Shown here: positions 37,433 through 45,331 of the stretch, piece after piece
Layout of the letters: every line of letters starts with the position of its first letter
How positions within the stretch are numbered: the first letter of the stretch is position 1
Assembly: GCF_027186265.1 (NCBI RefSeq)
Contig: NZ_CP114176.1
Span: 3,348,001-3,412,000, forward strand
Direction: 5' to 3'
Source of the DNA: Lentibacillus daqui
GTDB taxonomy: Bacteria > Bacillota > Bacilli > Bacillales > Amphibacillaceae
DNA length: 64,000 nucleotides
Made by a program: the position numbers and the translations under genes
The notes under the pieces: generated by a model
What the model was told of the DNA's origin: nothing
Seen by the model: only the letters and a program-made list of their open reading frames with translations
Database searches by the model: none

Positions 37433-37582
37433 ATGCTTTGGACAATCTTTATCATCCTGATCGTGCTGTGGTTACTCGGATTAATCTTTAAAGTTGCCGG
37501 TGGTCTTGTCCATATTTTACTCATTATTGCCATTATTGTATTGATCATACGACTGGTGACGGGCGGAAAAAAGCAAAACTAA
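37433..37582 (+). CDS. DUF5670 (lmo0937-type) small membrane protein
   Basis: A 49-residue hydrophobic protein starting MLWTIFIILIVLWLLG, with two short membrane segments separated by a glycine turn (VAGGLVH) and a basic tail GGKKQN. It matches the widespread lmo0937/YqaE-like mini-membrane family of unknown, often stress-linked, function. ATG follows GAGGAGAG. A shared terminator separates it from the convergent epuA. Confidence 0.75.
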   Translation: MLWTIFIILIVLWLLGLIFKVAGGLVHILLIIAIIVLIIRLVTGGKKQN

Positions 37583-37636
37583 CTCCCAAAACAGCCACAT
37601 TCGTCCAAATAGGTCAGGCGTAAAATAGTTCATACG

Positions 37637-37672
37637 AAAAGCATGGCCCGTATTCACAACCATGCTTTTTTA
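37637..37672. terminator. Bidirectional terminator between DUF5670 gene and epuA
   Basis: AAAAGCATGG pairs with CCATGCTTTT, with T runs on both strands. Confidence 0.8.
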
Positions 37673-37673
37673 A

Positions 37674-38369
37674 TCACTTTTCTTGCTTTACAATATCTAT
37701 AATATGCTGCCATGTGCTTTTATGCAACGCATCAAGCGGATGGCCATCACCTATGCCCCCATATCCGATCATTAAACCGATCATCAGCGCTACCAAAGAA
37801 AGCCCGAGGACGACAATGATTCGCAGCCAAATGGGAAAAATACGTCGTCTCGGCTTTTTATGTTGCCGTTTTTGCTGCTTTTTTAATTGTTTAAATTGCT
37901 CGCGGGTTTGCACTTTACCAGTTTCATCTGATTCCGGAATCGGTGCTGGTGCGGCCGCCTGTTTTTTACGTGTTTTCCTTGTTTGTGTATCAGGCTTGTC
38001 AGGTTGAACCGCCACACCTTGTTTTGCTTTCGCTCTTTGTTGCTTGGCATATTTTATTTTTTCTTTCCATACTTGCCACCACTTTTTCAGGTATTTCATG
38101 AGCAAGTGCGCAAATTCTCTTAATTTCCAGGAAGTCTTTTTTGCCAGTTCCTTCAAAAAGACATATAATTTGCTAAGTAATTTCTTTGTCCTTATTAACA
38201 ATTCCTGCAAAATATCACGAAATTTGACAAGCATTGGCTTAGCTTTTTCTGTCGCTTGTTTCAGTACACGCTGCAACCAGTTCAACACTTGCTTTCCTTT
38301 TTGTTGCGTGCGTTCTAAAAAGTTCTTGTTTGGTTCAGGCTTTTTCTGTTGATTCGGATTAGTGGACAT
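37674..38369 (-). CDS. EpuA-domain protein (annotated elsewhere as RNA polymerase subunit beta-like)
   Basis: A 231-residue, very basic protein. Residues 1-180 are Lys/Arg/Gln-rich and helical. Near residue 185 a single membrane span follows (PIWLRIIVVLGLSLVALMIG), then GYGGIGDGHPLDALHKSTW at the C-terminus, the hallmark of the EpuA family. In streptococci epuA lies next to the competence nuclease endA; its role is not settled. B. subtilis has flagellar genes flhO/flhP near this position, after mbl. None is recognisable here. Confidence 0.7.
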   Translation of the reverse strand: MSTNPNQQKKPEPNKNFLERTQQKGKQVLNWLQRVLKQATEKAKPMLVKFRDILQELLIRTKKLLSKLYVFLKELAKKTSWKLREFAHLLMKYLKKWWQVWKEKIKYAKQQRAKAKQGVAVQPDKPDTQTRKTRKKQAAAPAPIPESDETGKVQTREQFKQLKKQQKRQHKKPRRRIFPIWLRIIVVLGLSLVALMIGLMIGYGGIGDGHPLDALHKSTWQHIIDIVKQEK

Positions 38370-38443
38370 GGCGGTTCTCCTTACTTCCTGCTACATGGTG
38401 CTTCATCGCAGTACGGAAAATCTATAATCGGTTTAAAGAGGAA

Positions 38444-38643
38444 GTTCAAAAAGTCCGGTAAAAATGACATGCCCCTGCAAAAGGGGTATGCCGACGCCTG
38501 AGCGCAAGCCCGTTTTTAGTCGGCCTTCATTTGAAGAACTCGTCGGCTTGCTTTACCGCTCCTCATGTACCTTCTATGTACACTCCGGTGCTCAAAGCTA
38601 CGCCGCCTAGAACTTCTCGGTCCTTTTTATCCTCCTTTTGAAC
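38444..38643. repeat. MITE-like element, copy A (200 bp) with nested module
   Basis: The ends are inverted repeats GTTCAAAAAG and CTTTTGAAC. The interior matches copy B at 45332-45472 (GTCCGGTAAAAATGACA, then CCGCTCCTCATGTACC, then CGCCGCCTAGAACTTCTCGG). Copy A additionally carries a 56-bp structured module at 38470-38525 that recurs, inverted, at 60986-61041. No coding capacity. Non-autonomous; the mobilising transposase is not in the window. Confidence 0.75.
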
Positions 38644-38951
38644 ACGCACTTAAAAGTATATAAAACTACTATAGTGATTTTTGTACCTTTTTGTCAACAA
38701 GTCAAAAAGTACTAGCTTACTATTTCCGTTCCAGCGCTGACCAAAGTTTTTGGAAACAAATTACCTGAGTTGGTTAACTCGGTCCAGTTTTCCCAATGAC
38801 CGGATACCCATCCTTTGTCGTCAACATAACCATATTCTCGCCTTCGATTGGGCGAAGATAAAATGATTGTCCAATTGAATTTTCCCGGTTTCCGTAACTG
38901 TCATATCTATTTCGTCAGGATGAATCGGATTTCCCGTACGATCATGGCACA
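38644..38951. other. Region after mbl, possible decayed coding sequence
   Basis: On the minus strand an open stretch of about 45 residues contains GQSFYLRPIEGENMVMLTTK then DGYPVIGKTGPS, with a stop on each side and no start site. It reads like a remnant of a real gene. B. subtilis has flhO at this place, but identity is not established. Confidence 0.3.
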
Positions 38952-39953
38952 TCAAACAATTTTCCGGCGTTCAATTTTATCAATGTTTTCCAGCATAGCC
39001 CCTGTCCCTTTGGCAACGCAATTCTTTGGTTCTTCGGAAATAAATACAGGAACCTTTAATTCCTCTGCCAATAATTGGTCAATACCGTGAATTAATGCCC
39101 CTCCTCCTGTTAGAATGACACCACGGTCGATAATGTCAGCGGACAATTCTGGTGGTGTTTGTTCCAGGATAGATTTGGCAGCTTGGGTAATTAGATTTGC
39201 CGATTCACGGAGTGCGCCTTCGATTTCATCAGAATAAACGGTAATCGTCTTTGGCAAACCGGTTACCATGTCACGTCCGCGAATATCCATTTCCTCTTTG
39301 CGCGAGTCCTTGAAAATGGTCGCTACATTAATTTTAATTTCCTCCGCGGTACGTTCTCCAATTAACAATTTATATTTTTTCTTTATGTATTGAAGTATTT
39401 CCCCATCAAATTTATCACCAGCCATTTTAATCGATTTCGCCGTAACAATATCACCCATTGACAGGATTGCAATATCGGTTGTACCGCCACCAATATCAAC
39501 AACCATATTGCCACTCGGTTGAAAAATTTCCATGCCGGCCCCAATCGCTGCGACCTTTGGCTCCTCTTCCAAATACACCTTTTTACCGCCGGATTTTTCC
39601 GCTGCTTCCCTTATCGCCTTTTGCTCGACCTTGGTAATATTCGTAGGGCAGCAAATCAGCATACGAGGTTTTGCCAAAAATCCTTTCACATTAATTCTAT
39701 CAATAAAATGTTTTAACATTGCTTCCGTCACATCAAAATCCGCAATAACCCCATCTTTCAACGGGCGGGTAGCTTCAATATTTCCCGGTGTACGTCCAAC
39801 CATTCTGCGTGCAGCCTCGCCTACTTCCAGCACACGACCAGTATTACGATTCATAGCAACAACAGAAGGTTCATCCAAGACAATCCCCTTCCCCTTTAAA
39901 TGAATTAAAACATTGGCTGTCCCAAGATCAATTCCAATATCCCTGGATAACAT
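38952..39953 (-). CDS. mbl: MreB-like rod-shape protein Mbl
   Basis: A 333-residue actin homologue that forms membrane-bound filaments guiding peptidoglycan synthesis along the cylinder. The actin-fold motifs are clear: phosphate 1 DIGIDLGTANVLI, phosphate 2 MVVDIGGGTTDIAILS, adenosine LTGGGALIHGIDQLL. The choice of Mbl over MreB rests on its place next to spoIIID and its length. ATG follows AAGGAGG. Its leader holds a MITE-like relic and a 21-bp tandem repeat. Confidence 0.92.
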   Translation of the reverse strand: MLSRDIGIDLGTANVLIHLKGKGIVLDEPSVVAMNRNTGRVLEVGEAARRMVGRTPGNIEATRPLKDGVIADFDVTEAMLKHFIDRINVKGFLAKPRMLICCPTNITKVEQKAIREAAEKSGGKKVYLEEEPKVAAIGAGMEIFQPSGNMVVDIGGGTTDIAILSMGDIVTAKSIKMAGDKFDGEILQYIKKKYKLLIGERTAEEIKINVATIFKDSRKEEMDIRGRDMVTGLPKTITVYSDEIEGALRESANLITQAAKSILEQTPPELSADIIDRGVILTGGGALIHGIDQLLAEELKVPVFISEEPKNCVAKGTGAMLENIDKIERRKIV

Positions 39954-39984
39954 GAGTCAAGATCCTCCTTGCTTTTAAATCCGT

Positions 39985-40057
39985 GTTCACAAAGTTGCCG
40001 AATGAGAAGCAAGCCAGCGAAGAGATTCACTGCTCATCATTTGCCGACTTTTTGAAC
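39985..40057. repeat. Short MITE-like relic upstream of mbl
   Basis: GTTCACAAAGTTGCC at the left and its near inverse (GGCAACTTTG-like GCCGACTTTTTGAAC) at the right enclose a segment with GAAGCAAGCC. The ends resemble those of the MITE copies at 38444 and 45332. Confidence 0.45.
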
Positions 40058-40217
40058 AACCTTTATTACTATGGCATCAGTCAGAGGACATAATGCTGCT
40101 AATTTTATATTTTAACATAGATTACATGAATAAACTGCCCCAAAACAGAAAATAGTTAGGAAGATTTACCCAGAAAATGGGAAGAGTTTAGGACTGCCGT
40201 AAAAATGCACATCATAA

Positions 40218-40364
40218 GGAAAAAATTGATCGGTTCAGGAACAATATCGATCGTGCACACGTGAAAGTTGATCGTATGCTCATGAAAGTTGATCGAGAAT
40301 GCATAAAAGTCGATCGGTCCGGACAAAAAGTTGATCGAGAACTGATGAAAGTCGATCGATATAC
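40218..40364. repeat. Seven-copy, exact 21-bp tandem repeat centred on GATCG
   Basis: GATCG occurs at 40228, 40249, 40270, 40291, 40312, 40333 and 40354, every 21 bases without exception. The core is AAAGTYGATCG and the other half of each unit is variable. Translation in two minus frames gives meaningless heptads (INF/IDF or RSTF), so it is not a gene. It lies between the spoIIID terminator and mbl, within the likely mbl leader. Confidence 0.85.
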
Positions 40365-40385
40365 ACCCCCGGGAGCAAACAACAA

Positions 40386-40424
40386 ATACCGGAAAATCCA
40401 CACGTTCATTGGATTTTCCGGTAT
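40386..40424 (-). terminator. Terminator after spoIIID
   Basis: A perfect 15-bp stem, ATACCGGAAAATCCA with TGGATTTTCCGGTAT. The minus strand continues TTGTTGTTTG, a moderate T run. Confidence 0.75.
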
Positions 40425-40483
40425 CAGGTGAAAATAATTTTCATTTTAATTTGCGATCATCACCCCCTTAGCGGTCATCCTGC

Positions 40484-40765
40484 TCATCCAACCGGTTCAA
40501 TGGTTGTTGCACTTTCCGGTTCATCTTTATACTTCTTTCTGGTTGCCTCACCTCCGCGAAGATGGCGGATGGATTTATGGTATTCGAGTATATCTTTTAC
40601 CTGATTTGCTAGTTCCGGATGTATTTCTGGCAGTCTTTCCGTTAAATCTTTGTGAACTGTACTTTTGGATACACCAAATTCCTTTGCTATCATACGGACA
40701 GTTTTCCTCGTCTCAACGACATATTTCCCTATCCTGATAGTCCTTTCCTTGATGTAATCGTGCAC
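40484..40765 (-). CDS. spoIIID: Stage III sporulation transcriptional regulator SpoIIID
   Basis: A 93-residue mother-cell DNA-binding regulator that tunes sigma-E and sigma-K regulons during sporulation. It has the helix-turn-helix TVRMIAKEFGVSKSTVHKDL and the basic C-terminal region IRHLRGGEATRKKYK that reads the minor groove. Length and sequence match the family. It starts with GTG after GGGAGGCG. Next to mbl as in other Bacillaceae. Confidence 0.95.
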   Translation of the reverse strand: MHDYIKERTIRIGKYVVETRKTVRMIAKEFGVSKSTVHKDLTERLPEIHPELANQVKDILEYHKSIRHLRGGEATRKKYKDEPESATTIEPVG

Positions 40766-41256
40766 ACCGTTCGCCTCCCTAAGTTGTCTGTTTCCGAGGT
40801 GTGTATCTGAGACAAGGTGGTCAAGAAATTAGACTACGTATCAACTAGAAATGTTTGATTGTGAGCGATGTCTCTTAAAATTCCAATATTCAAAAAACAC
40901 AGGACATAGCTATCCTGAAAATGGTATGCTGGTCTATTATCGATATATATGAAAATGAACTCGAGTTTAGAAGGAATGTATGTATTAGTGGTTGACAAAT
41001 TGGTTTGACATGCTACACAAGCTCTCACCTCAGACATCATTTGATTGCTTGGTTTGTAACATTTTATTATTGCTCTTCGTGGATTATGATTAAAATTACG
41101 CGTTTCATGGAAGGGGACAAACAGTATTTTTGTTAGTGGTGAATTACAGCTACTGAAAAGCAGTATGTGGAAACGTAAAATACTTAACGCAGAGATAGGT
41201 CTCTTGCCGTAATTCACCACATGAAGGAGCAACCAATTACAAAAGATAACTACTCG
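40766..41256. other. Region between spoIIID and the peptide gene, with a 12-bp perfect inverted repeat
   Basis: GTGGTGAATTAC (41136-41147) and GTAATTCACCAC (41219-41230) are perfect inverse copies 71 bases apart, beginning 27 bases downstream of the peptide gene stop. A minus-strand open frame here (41232-40834) has no ribosome binding site and no family features. The region may be an operator area, a non-coding transcript (compare aimX in phages) or a small MITE. Confidence 0.45.
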
Positions 41257-41382
41257 TTAATCAATATCACCATACCCTGGGTCATGTGCAATCACATCTC
41301 CGGAATGAGCGCCCATTCCTGCAGTCAACACAATTCCGAATGACATGACAACCGCAAGAGCAAGTAAACGTACCTTTTTCAT
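41257..41382 (-). CDS. Exported signalling-peptide precursor (AimP/Phr-like), partner of the AimR-like receptor
   Basis: A 41-residue precursor: a basic start and hydrophobic signal segment (MKKVRLLALAVVMSF...), then a short tail ending AHDPGYGDID. ATG is preceded by AAGGGAGGG at good spacing. It lies 90 bases downstream of the receptor gene on the same strand, the order of aimR-aimP and rap-phr pairs. Such precursors are secreted, trimmed to a C-terminal penta- to decapeptide, re-imported by Opp and bound by the TPR receptor. The DPG-x-G core is a plausible mature peptide. The acidic end is unlike the basic, GA-ending peptides of the SPbeta group. Confidence 0.7.
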   Translation of the reverse strand: MKKVRLLALAVVMSFGIVLTAGMGAHSGDVIAHDPGYGDID

Positions 41383-41472
41383 GTAAATCCCTCCCTTCTT
41401 CATTTTTCGTTACAAGCATAAGATGTGGAAAAATTATGGTAAAAGCAGGGTAAGTACCCCACTCACATCACT

Positions 41473-42510
41473 TCATTTCATGTCCGCCAAATCATTTAGT
41501 GGCAGTCTGGAGAAGAAATAATCACTTCTTTTTTCAATGAATTGATTGTATGATTGAAGCAGTATATTTTTATCTTGTTTGGCAGCTCCCAAATAATACA
41601 GTTTAAAGGGGCTGTCTATTGGCACTTCATTTAAAAGTTTAATTGCTTGGTCATAATTGCCTTTTGCTATTTCAATATGGGCTTGCTCACTTTTGTCATC
41701 GCTTACAATACCATCCACCTGTTTAAAATGTGCCGACAAGAATGGTATGTTTTGCTGGTGTATAGCACGAAGACTATCTTGATAATGATATTTCTCTGCT
41801 AATTTTGAAGCTTTATTCAAATGATACATACCTTGGAAATAAGTATCGAATGTGTACGTGAGTCCCAAGTTGATATGCATGTTTACGATTGTTTGATTAT
41901 TGGTTGTTTCATTGAGTACCCGAAATGCATACTTCCTGGCCATAATTAACTCGTTTCTTGTCCAATAATAAATAAACAAGTTTTGATAGAGTCTTAAATT
42001 AAAATAAAATAACAACTGAACATCTTCTACCGCATCAAACAAATCGGACAGCTTATCAAGGAAATTCCCAAACTTGCCAAATTCCCGCAGATCAAAATGA
42101 CAGGCTAATTTCAGCAGTTCAATGACACATTGCAACTCGGGGTCATCCGTCTTATAAAAGGATAGATGCTCCGCTAATGCTCGTGAGTACTGACCAGATT
42201 GTCGTTTTCGATTCACAACCAGCTGATATATTTCTGCCCATTCCCGGTTGGAAGCATTGCTGGATTCCCGATTTTTATTGACCAGTAATTGTAGATCATT
42301 TATATAGCCGTTTGTATATAGAAACTCCATTCCTTTTTTCTTAATTTCATCGGATGTCGATTGCAAACAAAATTGCCGCATTAATTGTAAGGCAGTCTCA
42401 TTGTTATGTTCCCGAAACAACATGAGCTGGACCTGCCCCAACGATAATTTGTTTTCATCGGGAATGGATGATAGAGAGTTTGCTGCCATGCCAGTCTTGG
42501 AGTACTTCAC
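41473..42510 (-). CDS. AimR-family TPR peptide receptor, apparently without helix-turn-helix
   Basis: A 345-residue, all-helical TPR protein. It resembles phage AimR from about its residue 60 to near its end: LMRQFCLQSTSDEIKKKG at the front, EQAHIEIAKGNYDQAIKLL and FKLYYLGAAKQDK later, and the characteristic end YFFSRLPLNDLADM. AimR dimers bind DNA through an N-terminal helix-turn-helix and are released by the AimP peptide. That N-terminal region, about 50-60 residues, is missing: the protein begins MKYSKTGMAANSLSS. It starts with GTG after AGGGAGAG, and no upstream frame could supply the missing part. It may act by protein contacts, as Rap proteins do. No phage genes surround it. Its neighbours are spoIIQ and spoIIID. 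Confidence 0.72.
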   Translation of the reverse strand: MKYSKTGMAANSLSSIPDENKLSLGQVQLMLFREHNNETALQLMRQFCLQSTSDEIKKKGMEFLYTNGYINDLQLLVNKNRESSNASNREWAEIYQLVVNRKRQSGQYSRALAEHLSFYKTDDPELQCVIELLKLACHFDLREFGKFGNFLDKLSDLFDAVEDVQLLFYFNLRLYQNLFIYYWTRNELIMARKYAFRVLNETTNNQTIVNMHINLGLTYTFDTYFQGMYHLNKASKLAEKYHYQDSLRAIHQQNIPFLSAHFKQVDGIVSDDKSEQAHIEIAKGNYDQAIKLLNEVPIDSPFKLYYLGAAKQDKNILLQSYNQFIEKRSDYFFSRLPLNDLADMK

Positions 42511-42574
42511 TCTGGGCTCTCCCTTCTTCTGCGTACTAAGTGCTTGGATTCAAGTTAATTAATTATCGCGACAC

Positions 42575-42634
42575 ATTTCGTCAAACACTAGCAATATGTG
42601 ACATCTATTTTCATAATAACATAATTTCGTCAAA
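42575..42634. promoter_or_regulatory. Direct repeat ATTTCGTCAAA upstream of the receptor gene
   Basis: Identical 11-bp copies at 42575-42585 and 42624-42634. Read on the minus strand each contains TTTGACG, a fair -35 element, so they may be tandem promoters or a repeated binding site for a regulator of the receptor gene. Confidence 0.35.
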
Positions 42635-42705
42635 TGAAAAGCATAATCGTTCGACAATTTTCGCACTTTTAACAATTGTAAATATTTGGCAACTCCATGT
42701 CTGAT

Positions 42706-42740
42706 CAAAAAAAATAAACCCTAGCAACATTTACTAGGGT
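42706..42740 (-). terminator. Terminator after spoIIQ
   Basis: ACCCTAGTAAATG/TTGCTAGGGT stem followed by TTATTTTTTT on the minus strand, 15 bases after the stop. Confidence 0.85.
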
Positions 42741-42755
42741 ACAGGTTCATTCAAG

Positions 42756-43760
42756 TTATGCATTTTTGGATGTATTCGCTGATTTGGATGCATCTCCGTT
42801 AGAAGTTCCATCTTGTTCATCTGATTCAGAATCCTTGTTCTCGTCTGGAGTTGTTTGATCCGGGTTCTCCTTATCTGCATCTGCTCCATCACTATTTTCA
42901 TCTGAACCGGATTGATCGGAATCATCTGCATTGCTGTTATCATCGGATTCATCCGTTGCATCGGAATCTGATTGATTTTCATCATCACCAGTAGTCACTG
43001 ACTCATCTTCCTTGTTGGCGTCATCCGCTTTTGAATCTTCTTTGGATTTTGATTCCTCTGCACTTGCTTCATCAGTTTTTACACTGTCAAGCTTGCTTAC
43101 TGGCTGATTAAAGAATTCTTCCGGGTTGAGCGCTTTTTCATCTTTTCTCAACTCAAAGTGGACGTGTACTTCTTTGTCCTTATTAAATAGATTTTTGCCA
43201 CCTGTCCCGATAACATCACCTTGCTTCACCTTGTCGTTTGCTTTAACATTTACTTCTCCAAGGCTTGCATAGTACGTTGTGACGCCTTTTTGATGAGATA
43301 ATTCGACAACGTTACCCAAGAGTGGATCTTCTTTTACCTCTTTAACAGTACCACTTAGTGCAGCTGTAACATCGAATTTTTCAGTGTCCGGGGATGCAAT
43401 ATCGATACCAGTACTTTGATAGTATCGGTTATTGTAATGGACTAAGGCTTCCTCCTGATCCTTATCATCCGCGTTGTAATCGAAAAATTTAGTTACGATT
43501 TCTGCTTGATCTGCTTTAACAGGCATTTTGATCTGTTCTTGCTGGTTTGCTACTGGCTTGGCTTCCTGGTCATAAGAACCATCAGCGTAATCCTCAACCT
43601 GACTATCATCCGACTCTTTAACTTGGTTATCCAGATTTTGATACCATATAACTGCTGTAAGGAGAATAGCAGCAATTACCAGGTATAATGCTGGAAAGAA
43701 CCACTTCTTACGAAAAATGCGGCTCCATTTATTTTTTGGAGCATTGTTTTCTTCTTTCAT
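42756..43760 (-). CDS. spoIIQ: Stage II sporulation protein SpoIIQ (degenerate M23 domain)
   Basis: About 334 residues. A cytoplasmic basic start, a single span (WFFPALYLVIAAILLTAVIW), a linker, then a LytM/M23-like domain. The forespore-anchored protein docks with mother-cell SpoIIIAH during engulfment. The metal site is incomplete: the first ligand His of HxGxDxA is Ser (QSTGIDIAS), while the HVHFELR end is kept, the same loss as in B. subtilis SpoIIQ, so it is probably not a peptidase. The final 90 residues are an Asp/Ser/Glu-rich tail, longer than in B. subtilis (283 residues in all). GAGGTG serves the third of three near ATGs (43760). Confidence 0.88.
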   Translation of the reverse strand: MKEENNAPKNKWSRIFRKKWFFPALYLVIAAILLTAVIWYQNLDNQVKESDDSQVEDYADGSYDQEAKPVANQQEQIKMPVKADQAEIVTKFFDYNADDKDQEEALVHYNNRYYQSTGIDIASPDTEKFDVTAALSGTVKEVKEDPLLGNVVELSHQKGVTTYYASLGEVNVKANDKVKQGDVIGTGGKNLFNKDKEVHVHFELRKDEKALNPEEFFNQPVSKLDSVKTDEASAEESKSKEDSKADDANKEDESVTTGDDENQSDSDATDESDDNSNADDSDQSGSDENSDGADADKENPDQTTPDENKDSESDEQDGTSNGDASKSANTSKNA

Positions 43761-43960
43761 GATCATCACCTCAACAACCATTCTGATCAGAAAAAAGAAA
43801 AACTATACATGCTTTGCAAAAAAATTTGCGATATTATGCATTTTTTACGAAATATCAGAGAAACTAAGAAGTTTAATGACGAATCTATGGTTTTATCAGG
43901 GGTTTTAGCTAGCGAAAAGGGATTTCTTTCATACAGTATGAACATTTCTGCGTCATTTTA

Positions 43961-44011
43961 AAAAAATAACCTCCCAGCCTGACAAACGGCATATGTCAGG
44001 GGAGGTTATAT
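43961..44011 (-). terminator. Terminator after spoIID
   Basis: AACCTCCCCTGACA pairs with TGTCAGGCTGGGAGGTT (small bulge), followed by ATTTTTTT on the minus strand, 40 bases past the stop. Confidence 0.85.
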
Positions 44012-44051
44012 GAATATATGGCTTACCCATTCTATCAATAAGCGATCCTAT

Positions 44052-45236
44052 TTATTTTGCTACCAGTGTTGGGGCTGTTTCGGTTACTTCACTAATTTTA
44101 ACTCCTTTATAATAGTGTTTAACAATATCCTTATAATCTTTTCCAGCCTTAGCCATCCCGTTTGCCCCATATTGACTCATACCAATGCCATGACCAAACC
44201 CTTTGGTGGTAAATATTAAATGACCATTTTTATGTTTGATGGAAAAGTCGCTGGAGCGCAAATTGAATTTTTCCCGAATTTCTTTTCCTGTAAATGTTTT
44301 TCCATCAATGGTTAATGTACCGACACGGTTTCCATCTGTTCTCGATACATCTGCCTCCAAATCACCCGGAATTTGTACACCAAGTTCTTGTTCGGCCTTA
44401 TCTACGGCGACCACCTGTTGATCCAAAAACTTCGGTGAATCCTTATCCCACGGACTTTTCACGCTGCGTAAATAAGGTAGCTTATTTTCCCAATAATCCT
44501 CCGAGTTTTCCGTATAGCCATTACTTGTTGAAAAGAACGCCGGAAAAATTGGATTATTATCGTACGTCAGGATTTCTCCCTTTGTGGCGGCAACTGCCTT
44601 GTTTATCTTTTGCATATTCTTATCATAATCTTTCCCCCACTTCTTCTGGAGTTCTGCATCATTGCTGTATACCTGATTATCTGTCGTATCGGTGATAGCA
44701 GGTTCATCTTTTTTATCTTGATTCAGCAGCAGGTCGACCACATAGGTCCGGGCAGCGAGCGACTGCGCTTTTAATGCTTCCATTTCAAAATCAACAGGCA
44801 TTTCCGAAGCTACCACTCTCGATACATATGTTTCTAGGGGTACATCTTCTACCTTATTCGAACTCGCCCGCATCACTTCAACAGAAAAAGGAGAATCCCC
44901 TGCAGTCAATTCAACTGGTTTTTGATTATCTGAAGAAGGATTTTCCGATTTTTTTTCAGCCTTTTTCGTGCTTATATGGGCCTGGTCATGATCTTGATCA
45001 GGTAATGCAATTAAGGTAGGGATAATCAGGATAATAACAACTAAGCTGGCTAGAAAAACGATTCCCGGAACCTTCCAGGTAGAAGATTTTCCCGGAATTG
45101 GTTTGCCTAATTTGTTTGGTTTTCCCTGCTTGATCCTGGAAAAATGCGACATCCGCTTGGAAGGAAATTTCGGTTTCTTCTTTTCCCACGCTTTTGGCAT
45201 TGGATTTGTTTTGTAATGGTATTTGCGATTATTCAT
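44052..45236 (-). CDS. spoIID: Stage II sporulation protein D (lytic transglycosylase)
   Basis: A 394-residue member of the DMP engulfment complex. It cleaves glycan strands at the engulfing membrane together with SpoIIP and SpoIIM. It has a basic cytoplasmic start, one span (about 50-75, IVFLASLVVIILIIPTLIAL), and the SpoIID domain with VPLETYVSRVVASEMP (catalytic Glu), ALKAQSLAARTYV and the C-terminal GFGHGIGMSQYGANGMA. ATG follows GGAGGCGG. It is normally adjacent to murA in Bacillus. Here about 12 kb intervene. Confidence 0.93.
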   Translation of the reverse strand: MNNRKYHYKTNPMPKAWEKKKPKFPSKRMSHFSRIKQGKPNKLGKPIPGKSSTWKVPGIVFLASLVVIILIIPTLIALPDQDHDQAHISTKKAEKKSENPSSDNQKPVELTAGDSPFSVEVMRASSNKVEDVPLETYVSRVVASEMPVDFEMEALKAQSLAARTYVVDLLLNQDKKDEPAITDTTDNQVYSNDAELQKKWGKDYDKNMQKINKAVAATKGEILTYDNNPIFPAFFSTSNGYTENSEDYWENKLPYLRSVKSPWDKDSPKFLDQQVVAVDKAEQELGVQIPGDLEADVSRTDGNRVGTLTIDGKTFTGKEIREKFNLRSSDFSIKHKNGHLIFTTKGFGHGIGMSQYGANGMAKAGKDYKDIVKHYYKGVKISEVTETAPTLVAK

Positions 45237-45331
45237 CTGCCGCCTCCTCGTATGAGAATTAATATGCTGCTTTTTGACTGTAACTATTCCTGTTATCGTG
45301 ATGACATTCCGAGAAGTACATTCTAGAGGAT

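Noticed and set aside
40218..40364. Considered as a CRISPR array
   Set aside because: The 21-bp unit has no distinct repeat plus spacer organisation, and no cas genes are present.
40156..40409. Two overlapping minus-strand open frames across the 21-bp array, with INF/IDF or RSTF heptads
   Set aside because: They arise because 21 is divisible by three and the unit lacks stops. There is no ribosome binding site and codon use is dictated by the repeat.
40834..41232. 132-codon minus-strand frame downstream of the peptide gene
   Set aside because: No ribosome binding site, its start lies next to the inverted repeat, and the composition is unlike a protein. At most it marks a non-coding transcript.
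41473..42510. Naming the receptor Rap or NprR
   Set aside because: No Rap-type three-helix N-terminus and no NprR helix-turn-helix. The end motif and spacing of conserved residues fit AimR better.
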